Source of the DNA: G020354785 sp964521285
GTDB taxonomy: Bacteria; Bacteroidota; Bacteroidia; Bacteroidales; UBA10428
Reading direction: 5' to 3'
Assembly (NCBI GenBank): GCA_964521285.1
Contig: CAZFQS010000032.1
Span: forward strand, 1 to 29,733
Length of the DNA stretch: 29,733 nt
Of the stretch, positions 16,215 through 25,313 are shown in pieces. A model generated the notes under the pieces. That model did not search any database and was not told where the DNA came from. It saw only the letters and a list, made by a program, of their open reading frames with translations. The position numbers and the translations under genes are program-made. How positions within the stretch are numbered: position 1 is the stretch's first letter; each line of letters starts with the position of its first letter.

Positions 16215-18847
16215 TGAATGAAATTATAATAGAAAAGATTATCGGGTCTAAAAAACGTCTTATAGAAAACCTGAAGATTACCAACATTCCTAAATCAACG
16301 GAAGAAGAAGGAGGATGTGGCGTTATGGGCTTTTGTTGTACTGAACCGGTTCCGGGAAAACATATATACGAACCATCCAGATTAATGCACAACAGGGGAA
16401 ACGGGAAAGGAGGTGGTATTGCAGCTGTTGGCTTTGTGCCGGAGCAACTTGGTGTAAGCAGGGAGGTGCTTGATGAATATTATATGCTTCATATTGCTTA
16501 CCTTGACCCTGAATGCCGCCATGAGGCAGAAAAAAAATATATTAATGCCTGTCTTAATGTTGAAAATTCTGCCAGACTTGAGACGGTTGATGACTGGAAA
16601 AAAGTGCGCGGACTCGAAGTTAAGCCTCCTGATGTATACAGGTATTTTGTGAGAGTTAAGGATGATATACTGGATAAGTTTATATCTGAAAACAGCCTGA
16701 CCGGTATTGACCGTCGTGAAGCGGAAGAAGAGTTTCTGAACCAGAATAGTTATAAACTAAACCATGATTTTTATGTGTCCGGGTCCAGGCAGGGTGCTTT
16801 TGTTATGTCAATGGGACGTAATATTATGATCCTTAAAGTTGTCGGATATGCTGAGGCAATTACTGAATATTATAAGATAAATGATCTTAAGGCACATATA
16901 TGGATTGCCCACCAGCGTTATCCCACAAGGGGCCGCGTATGGCATCCCGGCGGGGCACACCCGTTTACAGCAATGAACATGGCTCTTGTTCATAATGGAG
17001 ATTTTGCAAACTACCATTCAGTGACAGAATACCTGATGCAGAGAAATATCTATCCGCAATTTGTTACTGATACCGAGGTTTCCGCTCTTCTTTTCGATCT
17101 TCTTTCAAGGACTTACAAATATCCTCTTGAGTATACTATTGAAGCAATAGCCCCTACAACAGAACTCGACTTCGACCGTCTTCCCTTACAAAAGCAAAAA
17201 ATATACCGTGCCGTTCAGGCAACCCACATACACGGATCACCAGATGGACCGTGGTTTTTTATTATTGCACGTAACCTTATAATGAACGGGAAATTACAGC
17301 TGTTGGGTATTACCGATACAGCCATGTTAAGACCTCAGGTATTTGCTTTTGCTGACGGAGAAGTGCAGGTAGGTCTTATATGCTCAGAAAAGCAAGCTAT
17401 TGATGCAGCACTTAAAAGCCTTGCCAAAGATGATAACCGCATATGTCCGGTAGCTGACCGCTATTGGAATGCACGCGGGGGGAGCCATTCAGACGGCGGC
17501 GCATTTGTATTTGACCTTATACCCGATAATAGCGGTAAATTTCGTATGGAATGCAAGGATAAATTTGGTGTCGATGTACAAATAACTAATAAAACTGAAG
17601 CATGTAACTTTTCATCGGAAAATTTCTCCTCAGGTATATCTGAAAAAACAGGGAAGCACATAGAAACAATAATTGAGTCTGCAGATTCTCCCGCACTATT
17701 TAATTATTTCAAAGAGAATATCTCTGCATGGACTTTTGAGAAAATTCGCTATGCATGCTCTAAACTCCGTGAGCTGGCGAAAAATAACTCCTATAGATCA
17801 ACTATTATTGAGACCCTGATATTGCTAAATGATCAGCATTATAAAACTGGAATTAAAAGACGAAGCCATATTCTCCATATAATACGTTCGGAACTGAATG
17901 CAATTTTTCGTGAAATTCCCGGATTTAATACTGAATACAGAAATAATACATTTTACAGGTTGCTTGATTTCAATTCACGTGATCTGCTGCGCAAGCCAAC
18001 CAATGATGAATCAACACTTGTAATTGATGCAAGCCTCTTCCCGCCTGAAGGAGATAATTGTGATGCTGCATACATTGTAAAAGCCTACAAAAAGGGATGG
18101 AAGCACTTTATTATTTTCAACAGTACCGGCCAGAGATTTATAGGCTGTGGCCTCGGACCGGACACTCATGATGTTACCATCGACGTATTTGGCAGTTCCG
18201 GGGATTATCTCGGTTCAGGAATTGACGGCCTGACAATAACCGTTCATAATAATGCCCAGGATCAACTGGGCCAAATCATTAAAAGCGGTAAAATGGTAAT
18301 CCATGGAGATGTGGGGCAAACATTTTTATATGGCGCCAAAGGTGGAGCAGTTTATGTAGCCGGTAACGCTGCCGGAAGGCCTCTTATAAACTCTGTAGGC
18401 AGGCTAAGGGTTGTAATAAACGGTACATGTCTTGATTTTCTGGGTGAGTCCTTTATGGCCGGTGATGCATATAACGGAGGTGGATTTGTTATTCTCAACG
18501 GTATAAAGTTCAGTGAAGAAGGTGAAATAGAGCCCCTGCCGGAACCTTATCCTGGCTGCAATCTTTTTTCCCTGGCATCAGGGGGAGCTGCCTTTATCCG
18601 CGATCCCCGGAATCAAATGGTTGACGAGCAGCTTAACGGATGTGTGTTTGCCCGGCTATCTGACAGAGACTGGGAACTTATTTTACCTTACCTGGAAGAA
18701 AATGAAAAGCTTTTTGGCATAAAAATTAATGATTTGCTGACAGTTGACGGAACTATACGAAAACCCTCTGAAGTATACCGCAAGGTTATACCTGACATTT
18801 CAGAGGAGCTCGCAGATATTAAAAAGGTTGTTTTCGGAGAGGAATAA
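16211..18847 (+). CDS. Glutaminase (GATase class II) fused to GXGXG domain, glutamate-synthase-like
   Basis: 878 residues. Residues about 36-435 form a class II glutamine amidotransferase: GGCGVMGF with Cys36 as likely nucleophile, HQRYPTRG (234-241) and HNGDF (261-265). Cys36 can act only after removal of a 35-residue leader, as happens in GltB-type glutamate synthases. Residues about 440-600 are not recognised. Residues about 600-800 are the GXGXG beta-helix of the glutamate synthase alpha chain (GSSGDYLGSGIDG, GDVGQTFLYGAKGG, GNAAGRP, MAGDAYNGGG). In standard GltB the FMN barrel lies between these parts; here it is the preceding gene, overlapping at ATGA. Together the two proteins supply every domain of the GOGAT large subunit. 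Glutaminase activity is likely but untested. Confidence 0.9.
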   Translation: MMNEIIIEKIIGSKKRLIENLKITNIPKSTEEEGGCGVMGFCCTEPVPGKHIYEPSRLMHNRGNGKGGGIAAVGFVPEQLGVSREVLDEYYMLHIAYLDPECRHEAEKKYINACLNVENSARLETVDDWKKVRGLEVKPPDVYRYFVRVKDDILDKFISENSLTGIDRREAEEEFLNQNSYKLNHDFYVSGSRQGAFVMSMGRNIMILKVVGYAEAITEYYKINDLKAHIWIAHQRYPTRGRVWHPGGAHPFTAMNMALVHNGDFANYHSVTEYLMQRNIYPQFVTDTEVSALLFDLLSRTYKYPLEYTIEAIAPTTELDFDRLPLQKQKIYRAVQATHIHGSPDGPWFFIIARNLIMNGKLQLLGITDTAMLRPQVFAFADGEVQVGLICSEKQAIDAALKSLAKDDNRICPVADRYWNARGGSHSDGGAFVFDLIPDNSGKFRMECKDKFGVDVQITNKTEACNFSSENFSSGISEKTGKHIETIIESADSPALFNYFKENISAWTFEKIRYACSKLRELAKNNSYRSTIIETLILLNDQHYKTGIKRRSHILHIIRSELNAIFREIPGFNTEYRNNTFYRLLDFNSRDLLRKPTNDESTLVIDASLFPPEGDNCDAAYIVKAYKKGWKHFIIFNSTGQRFIGCGLGPDTHDVTIDVFGSSGDYLGSGIDGLTITVHNNAQDQLGQIIKSGKMVIHGDVGQTFLYGAKGGAVYVAGNAAGRPLINSVGRLRVVINGTCLDFLGESFMAGDAYNGGGFVILNGIKFSEEGEIEPLPEPYPGCNLFSLASGGAAFIRDPRNQMVDEQLNGCVFARLSDRDWELILPYLEENEKLFGIKINDLLTVDGTIRKPSEVYRKVIPDISEELADIKKVVFGEE

Positions 18848-18898
18848 AGCTTATAAGAACTATGATATAAAATATAAAATACTTTTTTAAATAGTAAC

Positions 18899-19462
18899 AT
18901 GACTCTGGTAATAAATAAAGACGTTAGTACAGATAACCTGATGAACTCTGTGATTGAGATATCAGGTGTTGATGTCAACTGTTGTCTTCAGTGTAAAAAA
19001 TGTACTAACGGATGTCCTGTAGCAGACATGGTAGATACACCACCCTCGGAGATTATCAGGCAGCTTCAGCTAAATATAGGCGATAATATACTTAAGAGCG
19101 ACCTTGTTTGGATGTGTGCATCATGCGAAACCTGCTTTTCACGATGTCCGATGAAAATCGATATGGCATCAGTTATGGATGCACTGCGCATATTGGCCGC
19201 AAAAAAAATATCCCCTGCTAAAATCGATAAAGTAAATAAGCTGAATAAGGCTTTTCTCAGGACAGTTAAAATGTTTGGCCGTACATATGACATAGGTATG
19301 ATAGCTGCATACAAATTAAAGACACGTAACCTGCTTCAGGATACCGATAAATTTCCGGCAATGCTTGGAAAAAGGAAAATTGCTTTATTTCCAAACTTTG
19401 GAGCAGATAAAAAATATATAAAAAGAATTTTTAAAAGACTGAAGACTAAAGATAAAGGATGA
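18899..19462 (+). CDS. hdrC: Heterodisulfide reductase subunit C-like Fe-S protein HdrC
   Basis: 187 residues, the usual HdrC size. Two complete [4Fe-4S] motifs are seen: Cys29, 32, 35 and 39 (CLQCKKCTNGCP), and Cys73, 76, 79 and 83 (CASCETCFSRCP). HdrC carries electrons from the HdrA flavin to HdrB. The C-terminal 80 residues are basic and helical. A 51-base gap separates it from the GATase-GXGXG gene, and hdrB follows after 61 bases, the standard C-B-A order of bacterial bifurcating Hdr clusters. In MetVF-HdrCBA-MvhD clusters this unit connects to MetVF. There is no membrane anchor, so it belongs to the soluble type. Confidence 0.95.
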   Translation: MTLVINKDVSTDNLMNSVIEISGVDVNCCLQCKKCTNGCPVADMVDTPPSEIIRQLQLNIGDNILKSDLVWMCASCETCFSRCPMKIDMASVMDALRILAAKKISPAKIDKVNKLNKAFLRTVKMFGRTYDIGMIAAYKLKTRNLLQDTDKFPAMLGKRKIALFPNFGADKKYIKRIFKRLKTKDKG

Positions 19463-19523
19463 TATATTGAACAAAAACAATCATTGCCTAAATGATGACT
19501 GTTAATTTTAAAAAACAGGATAC

Positions 19524-20396
19524 ATGGAATATGCTTATTATCCCGGATGCTCAGCAGAGTCAACAGCCCGCGACTACCACATGTCTATACTGGAAGTTGC
19601 CAGGGCACTTGAAATAGATTTGACAGAACTGAAAGGCTGGACATGCTGTGGGTCTACACCAGCCCATCATACGGACAAGCTCCTGTCCGTGTCTCTTCCG
19701 GCAGCGAACCTTATTAAAGTCCGGGAGACGGGGCTAAGCATGGTTGTTAGTTGTGCAGCCTGCTTTAACAGGATGAAAGTTGCCAATCATGAAATCAGAA
19801 CAAATCCGGATATCAAAAAGCAGGTCTCCGGGATTCTTGGTAAAGAGTATGACGGTAGCGTGAAAATTCGTCATTTTATTGAAGTTCTCCTGGAAGATAT
19901 AGGAATTGACAAATTACAAAGTGCTTTTACCCATTCTTTAAATGATTTAAAAGTTGTAAGCTATTACGGATGCCTGCTTGTACGGCCACATGAGGTGACA
20001 CGGTTTGATGATCCTGAAAATCCGACAAGCATGGATCGGCTTATTGAAGCTATGAATGGACAGGCGCTTGACTGGCCTCATAAAGTTGAATGTTGCGGAG
20101 GGGGATTCGCACTCTCAAGGCCTGATATTGTAATTGAACTTACAGATAGTATTCTCGGCATGGCTGAAGCTTCCGGTGCCCAATGTATAGCCGTTGCATG
20201 TCCGATGTGCCAGTCAAACCTCGATCTAAGGCAAAAGGATATTAACAGGCAAAAGAATAAAAGCTACAATTTACCAATCGTATATATTACCCAGTTGTTG
20301 GGATTATGCCTGGGTATTACACCAAAAAGGCTTGGAATGAAAAAATGTATTGTATCTCCAATGCCTATTATAGAGAGACTAAGTAAGGTAATTTAA
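19524..20396 (+). CDS. hdrB: Heterodisulfide reductase subunit B-like protein HdrB
   Basis: 290 residues with two full CCG domains, each with the CX31-39CCX34-36CXXC spacing. The first uses Cys9, Cys41-42, Cys77 and Cys80; the second uses Cys150, Cys190-191, Cys226 and Cys229. Such motifs bind the non-cubane [4Fe-4S] clusters that cleave heterodisulfide in methanogens. In bacteria without coenzyme M and B the same subunit passes electrons to another acceptor, here most simply MetV/MetF or a thiol compound. All ligands are intact, so it should be active in cluster binding. A small hairpin (ATCATT, GCCTA loop, AATGAT) lies in the hdrC-hdrB gap at 19480-19496. Confidence 0.95.
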   Translation: MEYAYYPGCSAESTARDYHMSILEVARALEIDLTELKGWTCCGSTPAHHTDKLLSVSLPAANLIKVRETGLSMVVSCAACFNRMKVANHEIRTNPDIKKQVSGILGKEYDGSVKIRHFIEVLLEDIGIDKLQSAFTHSLNDLKVVSYYGCLLVRPHEVTRFDDPENPTSMDRLIEAMNGQALDWPHKVECCGGGFALSRPDIVIELTDSILGMAEASGAQCIAVACPMCQSNLDLRQKDINRQKNKSYNLPIVYITQLLGLCLGITPKRLGMKKCIVSPMPIIERLSKVI

Positions 20397-20415
20397 AACA
20401 GGCAGACAGATTTTT

Positions 20416-23400
20416 ATGAACAGGGACAAAATAAAAAAAACAGGTGCAGTACTGGTACAGGGAGGGGGCATTGCCGGTGTGCAGGCTTCATTGGACCTTG
20501 CTAACGCCGGCTTTAAGGTCTATCTTGTTGAGCGTAATGCAGCAATTGGCGGTATTATGGCTCACCTGGATAAAACGTTCCCTACGGGTGACTGTGCCAC
20601 CTGTATAATATCACCCAAGCTCGTCGAATGTGCGCGAAATATAAATATTAAAATACTCACTCTCTCTGAACTTATAAAGCTGGAAGGTGAAGCAGGAAAC
20701 TTCAAAGCATCTGTAAAACGTAATATCCGCTATGTTGATGAAGATATATGCAATGGATGCAGTGAATGTGAACAGGTATGTCCTGTAGATATACCTGACC
20801 GCTTCGAACGCGGACTGGGGACACGTAAAGCAATAGCAAAATATTATGACCAGGCGACCCCCAACATATACGGAATACTTAAAAACGGCCATGCCCCCTG
20901 TAAAATAGCATGCCCTGCAAATGTTAATGTTCAGGGTTATATTCAGCTTATCAGGAAAAAAGAATATATTAAAGCTGTCAACTTAATAAGGGAAAGGAAT
21001 CCTTTCTCTGCAATATGCGGACGTATATGTACACATCCCTGCGAAACTGACTGTACACGCGGAAGAGTTGAATCACCTGTTGCTATAAGGCTGCTCAAAC
21101 GCTTTGCATCTGATAAAGAGATGGAGATGTTAAAATCAGGTGAACTGGCATTGCCTGAGGAAAAAACACCACCTAAGGATGCCAGGAAAGTTGCAGTAAT
21201 TGGCGCAGGACCATCCGGACTTACTGCTGCAGATGATCTTGCAGCTAAAGGATTTGCCGTTACAATATATGAAGCCCTTGACAGACCCGGCGGGATGCTC
21301 CAATACGGAATACCTGAATACCGTCTCCCCCGTGAAATATTGATGCATGAAATTGAACTTATACGGCGTAAGGGAGTAAGTTTTAAATTTAATTGCAAAG
21401 TTGGTAAAGACATAGCTTTCGACAAATTACAGTCAGCCCACGATGCTGTATTTATCAGTACAGGTGCTCATAAAAGCCGTACTCTTGGTATTGAAGGCGA
21501 ACAAATGGAGGGCGTTGATTACGGTATTGAATTTTTGAGGCAGGCGCGTTCAGGTAATAATATGCCACAGGTCAGAGATAAAGTTGTCGTTATTGGTGGC
21601 GGAAATGTTGCTGTTGATGTAGCAAGAACAGCGTTACGCATTGGCGCCAGTCATGTGGAAATGGTTGCTCTTGAACAGTTAAACGAGATGCCGGCTTATC
21701 CTGAAGAAATTCAGGCTACCCTTAAGGAAGGAATAATAATCAGAAACGGATGGGGCCCCTACCGCATAACAGGTAATGATACAGTCAGAGGTATTGAGCT
21801 CAAGCAATGTGTTAGCGTTTTTGATGATTCCGGACAGTTTAATCCTGTGTACGATGATAGTAAACGGACAAAAATTGAAGCAGAGCAGATAATCATTGCA
21901 ATAGGACAAATGGCTGATAAAGAGTTTATGGAGCATATAAACGTTCAGACTGAGCAGGACTGTTTTAAAACTGATCCTGTTACCCTTGAAACATCAATAA
22001 AGGGTGTTTTTGCAGGTGGGGATAATGTAAGCGGACCGGCTTCTGTTATTGACGCAATAGCCTCAGGTAAGCGTGCTGCCGAATCCATTAAAAAGTATCT
22101 TAATGATGAAGATATGATATCCGGCAGGTTTGAAGATTCTCTTAAGCCTGTTCCTGAAGAACTTCTTCCACAGAAAAAAAGCATTGATAAAAAATTACGG
22201 GCTGTACCTGATGAACTTAATGTAAAGGAAAGAATAAAATCTTTTGATGAAGTGGAAAGCGGACTTACAGAAGAAGCTGCTCTTGCCGAAGCTGAGCGCT
22301 GTCTGAATTGTGCACTCTGCTCCGAATGTGGTGAATGTGTTGAAGCATGTAAGCAGCATGCTATAGATCATCAGATGAAAGAACAACTAATTCAGCTAGA
22401 TGTAGGTTCTGTTATCCTGGCCCCGGGATTTGAGGAATTTATTGCTAATCAGAATGGCGAATTTGGATTTAACCGCTATGAAAATGTGCTGACAAGCATA
22501 CAATTTGAGCGCATGCTTTCAGCTGCCGGCCCCTATAAAGGAAATGTTGTGCGTCCTTCGGACGGACAAACAGCTACCCGTATTGCCTGGATACAGTGTG
22601 TCGGGTCCCGTAGCTTAAGATGCGGCAATGAATATTGTTCATCAATATGTTGTATGGCAACCATTAAACAGGCTATGATCGCCAGTGAGCATGTAAACGG
22701 ACTCAGTGCAACAATATTTTATATGGATATCAGGTCTTATGGTAAAGATTTTGATCAATATTACGAGCGCTGCAAGGGCATGGACAATATTAAGTATATT
22801 AAAAGCATCCCCTCAAGAATTATACAGGTGCCTGATACCAGGGACCTGAGGTTATGTTTTATTAATGAGAAAAGAAAGTATACAGAGCAGGAATTCGATC
22901 TTGTTGTTCTTGCAGTTGGAATTGATCCTAAATCAAGTGTTACTGAAAATATTAAACAACTCGGAATTGACACAAATGAATTTGGTTTCTGTAAAACTGA
23001 CCGGCTACTTCCTGTAGCAACCTCCAGACCTGGTGTATTTGTAGCAGGAGCCTTTCAGGAACCAAAAGATATTCCGGAGACCGTAATGCAGGGAAGTGCA
23101 GCCTCATCCATGGCTATGGAATTATTAGCTTCTGCAAAAAATACACTGGTAACGAAAAAAGACTATCCTCAGGAACATGATGTTACTGATGAAGAACCCA
23201 GAATTGGGATATTTGTCTGCCATTGCGGCATGAATATAGCCTCAGTAGTAAATGTTGAAAAGGTTGTTGATGCTGTCAGAAATTTGCCGGATGTAGTTTT
23301 TGCCACAGATTCGATGTTTACATGTTCCGATACAAGTCTGGTTAACATAAAAGAAATGATACGTGAACACAGGCTTAACAGGGTAGTAGTTGCTTCATGT

Positions 23401-24867
23401 ACTCCCCACACTCACGAACCATTATTCCGTGAGACCCTCAGGGAAGCCGGACTTAATCCTTATCTGTTTGAGCTTGCAAATATAAGGGATCAGTGTTCAT
23501 GGGTACATTCTGCATATCCTGAAATTGCTACTGAAAAGGCAATTGACCTTGTAAAAATATCTGTTGCCCGTGCCAGTAAACTGTCACCACTTGGTGGTGA
23601 ATTTATTCCTGTAAATCAAAATGCCCTGGTGATAGGGGGCGGAGCATCAGGTATGACAGCAGCCCTTTCTCTGGCAGAACAGGGATTCTATGTTGATCTT
23701 GTTGAAAAAAATGCTGCACTCGGAGGTAACCTGCTCAATATTAACAGTACCCTGGAACATAAAACTCTTAGTGAATTTAAAACCAAAATTATTGATGCAG
23801 TTTCTAAACATAACAAAATAAATATCCATCTTGAAACTAAAATGTCTGGTGTTAAAGGACATATTGGTAACTTCGTTGTCAACCTCCGGAATAAGAAGGC
23901 TGAGGCTGATGTGCAGTATGGGGCAATTATTGTCGCTACCGGTGCAAAACCCGCAGGCACTAAAGAATTTCTTTACGGTAAGGCTGAAAATGTTATAACC
24001 CAGCTTGAACTTGAAAAGCAGCTCAGGGAAGATAAGTTCAGGAAAGACGAACAGAATATTGTAATGATACAGTGTGTCGGTTCACGCAATGATGAAAAAC
24101 CTTACTGCAGCAGGATATGTTGCTCTATGGCAATAAAAAATGCTTTGAGAATTAAAGAAATAAATAAAAGTGCCAGGATATTTATACTTTACAGGGATAT
24201 ACGGACTTATGGTTTCCGCGAATCCTATTATAAAAAAGCACGTGAGCAGGGGATCATATTTATCCGGTATGAAAAAGAAAATCCTCCCATAGTATCTTCC
24301 ACAGACGGTGTTCCGGATGCAGTTACAATCGATAGTCCGGATTATCCCGAAACAATAAAGATTATGGCCGGCAAGATTATACTTAGCACCGGCATTGATG
24401 CTTGTGATGATAATACGATTGTTTCCAATATGTTAAAGGTACCGCTCAATAGTGATGGATTCTATGTTGAAGCTCATATGAAACTAAGACCAGTTGATTT
24501 TGCTACAGAAGGTATATTCTTATGCGGACTTGCTCATTCACCTAAATTTCTGGATGAAAATATCTCCCAGGCTAAAGCCGCAGCTTCAAGGGCTGCTTCA
24601 GTACTTTCAAAAACACAACTTGAAATTGGTGCGCAGGTTTCAGTGGTAGACCAGGATAAATGTATTTCATGCATGACTTGTGTTAAATCATGCCCCTATA
24701 ATGCTCCCTTCTGTAATTATGATAATAAGGCAGAAATAGCAGGAGCAAAGTGTATGGGTTGTGGAATCTGTGCTTCTGAATGCCCTGCAAAGGCTATTCA
24801 GTTGTATCATTACAAGTCTGATTATTTTAATATTATGATTGATAAATTATTTGAAACAGCTATATGA
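20416..24867 (+). CDS. hdrA: Giant HdrA: two HdrA copies with an inserted GltD/NfnB-like NAD(P)H-flavin module
   Basis: 1483 residues. HdrA copy 1 starts with an FAD site (GGGIAGVQAS, 16-25), a Cys60/63/72 set and ferredoxin Cys112, 115, 118 and 122. About residues 150-625 then form a GltD/NfnB-like insert: Cys162/166 and Cys201/205/209/213, FAD site GAGPSG (263-268), NAD(P)H site VVIGGGNVAVDVART (391-405) and flavin-closing FAGGDNVSGP (532-541). A Cys629/632 pair and cluster Cys635/638/641/645 follow. Copy 1 resumes to about 905 (IQCVGSR, 726-732). Copy 2 runs about 928-1483 with N-terminal FVCHCGMN, a second HdrA FAD site (GGGASGMTAA, 1074-1083), IQCVGSR (1218-1224) and two C-terminal ferredoxin motifs (Cys1416-1426 and Cys1446-1456). 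This predicts three flavins plus many clusters in one chain. HdrA is the known bifurcating subunit; the insert is a likely NAD(P)H entry point. The frame is unbroken over 4.4 kb. Confidence 0.93.
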   Translation: MNRDKIKKTGAVLVQGGGIAGVQASLDLANAGFKVYLVERNAAIGGIMAHLDKTFPTGDCATCIISPKLVECARNINIKILTLSELIKLEGEAGNFKASVKRNIRYVDEDICNGCSECEQVCPVDIPDRFERGLGTRKAIAKYYDQATPNIYGILKNGHAPCKIACPANVNVQGYIQLIRKKEYIKAVNLIRERNPFSAICGRICTHPCETDCTRGRVESPVAIRLLKRFASDKEMEMLKSGELALPEEKTPPKDARKVAVIGAGPSGLTAADDLAAKGFAVTIYEALDRPGGMLQYGIPEYRLPREILMHEIELIRRKGVSFKFNCKVGKDIAFDKLQSAHDAVFISTGAHKSRTLGIEGEQMEGVDYGIEFLRQARSGNNMPQVRDKVVVIGGGNVAVDVARTALRIGASHVEMVALEQLNEMPAYPEEIQATLKEGIIIRNGWGPYRITGNDTVRGIELKQCVSVFDDSGQFNPVYDDSKRTKIEAEQIIIAIGQMADKEFMEHINVQTEQDCFKTDPVTLETSIKGVFAGGDNVSGPASVIDAIASGKRAAESIKKYLNDEDMISGRFEDSLKPVPEELLPQKKSIDKKLRAVPDELNVKERIKSFDEVESGLTEEAALAEAERCLNCALCSECGECVEACKQHAIDHQMKEQLIQLDVGSVILAPGFEEFIANQNGEFGFNRYENVLTSIQFERMLSAAGPYKGNVVRPSDGQTATRIAWIQCVGSRSLRCGNEYCSSICCMATIKQAMIASEHVNGLSATIFYMDIRSYGKDFDQYYERCKGMDNIKYIKSIPSRIIQVPDTRDLRLCFINEKRKYTEQEFDLVVLAVGIDPKSSVTENIKQLGIDTNEFGFCKTDRLLPVATSRPGVFVAGAFQEPKDIPETVMQGSAASSMAMELLASAKNTLVTKKDYPQEHDVTDEEPRIGIFVCHCGMNIASVVNVEKVVDAVRNLPDVVFATDSMFTCSDTSLVNIKEMIREHRLNRVVVASCTPHTHEPLFRETLREAGLNPYLFELANIRDQCSWVHSAYPEIATEKAIDLVKISVARASKLSPLGGEFIPVNQNALVIGGGASGMTAALSLAEQGFYVDLVEKNAALGGNLLNINSTLEHKTLSEFKTKIIDAVSKHNKINIHLETKMSGVKGHIGNFVVNLRNKKAEADVQYGAIIVATGAKPAGTKEFLYGKAENVITQLELEKQLREDKFRKDEQNIVMIQCVGSRNDEKPYCSRICCSMAIKNALRIKEINKSARIFILYRDIRTYGFRESYYKKAREQGIIFIRYEKENPPIVSSTDGVPDAVTIDSPDYPETIKIMAGKIILSTGIDACDDNTIVSNMLKVPLNSDGFYVEAHMKLRPVDFATEGIFLCGLAHSPKFLDENISQAKAAASRAASVLSKTQLEIGAQVSVVDQDKCISCMTCVKSCPYNAPFCNYDNKAEIAGAKCMGCGICASECPAKAIQLYHYKSDYFNIMIDKLFETAI

Positions 24868-25313
24868 GAATAAACACTTTTGAACCGAAGATCATAGCTT
24901 TCTGTTGCCACTATTGTGCATTTGCAGCGGCTGACCTTGCCGGCACAATGCGGCTTCAGTATCCTCCCAATATCAGGATAATTCGCACTCCTTGCACAGG
25001 AAGACTCGAAACAGAATATTATATGAGGGCATTTGAGAAAGGAGCTGATGGTGTCCTTGTTGCGGGATGTCTTGAAGGCGGTTGTCATTTTATCGATGGT
25101 AACCTTTATGCCAGACGGCGTGTAAATGCAGTTAAAGAAATTCTTAAAGAAAGCGGCCTCGAGCCCGAACGTTTACGTATGGTAAATTTATCGGCCGCTA
25201 TGGCTAAACCACTGGTAGATATTATGATAGATATGGTTAATACTATAAAAGAACTGGGCCCTGGTCCATTAGCCAGTAAAAAGAAACAAATTAAATCAGA
25301 GATAATAAAATGA
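24864..25313 (+). CDS. mvhD: MvhD/FlpD-family [2Fe-2S] electron-transfer protein (full-length copy)
   Basis: 149 residues with the complete family pattern: CCHYC (Cys14, 15, 18) followed by AAADLAGTMRLQYPP, then Cys44 (TPCTGR), and Cys69/Cys74 in GCLEGGCHFIDGNLYARRR. MvhD-type proteins dock on HdrA and pass electrons between it and a partner dehydrogenase. No MvhA/G hydrogenase, FdhAB or NuoF-like gene is next to it, so the partner may be the GltD-type module of HdrA or MetVF itself, as in acetogen MetVF complexes. The ATG overlaps the hdrA stop codon (ATGA), strong evidence of coupled translation. The diverged paralogue opens the operon. Confidence 0.95.
   Translation: MRINTFEPKIIAFCCHYCAFAAADLAGTMRLQYPPNIRIIRTPCTGRLETEYYMRAFEKGADGVLVAGCLEGGCHFIDGNLYARRRVNAVKEILKESGLEPERLRMVNLSAAMAKPLVDIMIDMVNTIKELGPGPLASKKKQIKSEIIK

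Noticed and set aside
19480..19496. 6-bp hairpin between hdrC and hdrB
   Set aside because: Too short and AT-rich to call a regulatory site on sight; mentioned in the hdrB entry only.
20943..21425. 160-codon antisense open frame over hdrA
   Set aside because: The sense strand encodes a strongly conserved flavoprotein module; the antisense product has no recognisable domain and is a codon-usage shadow.
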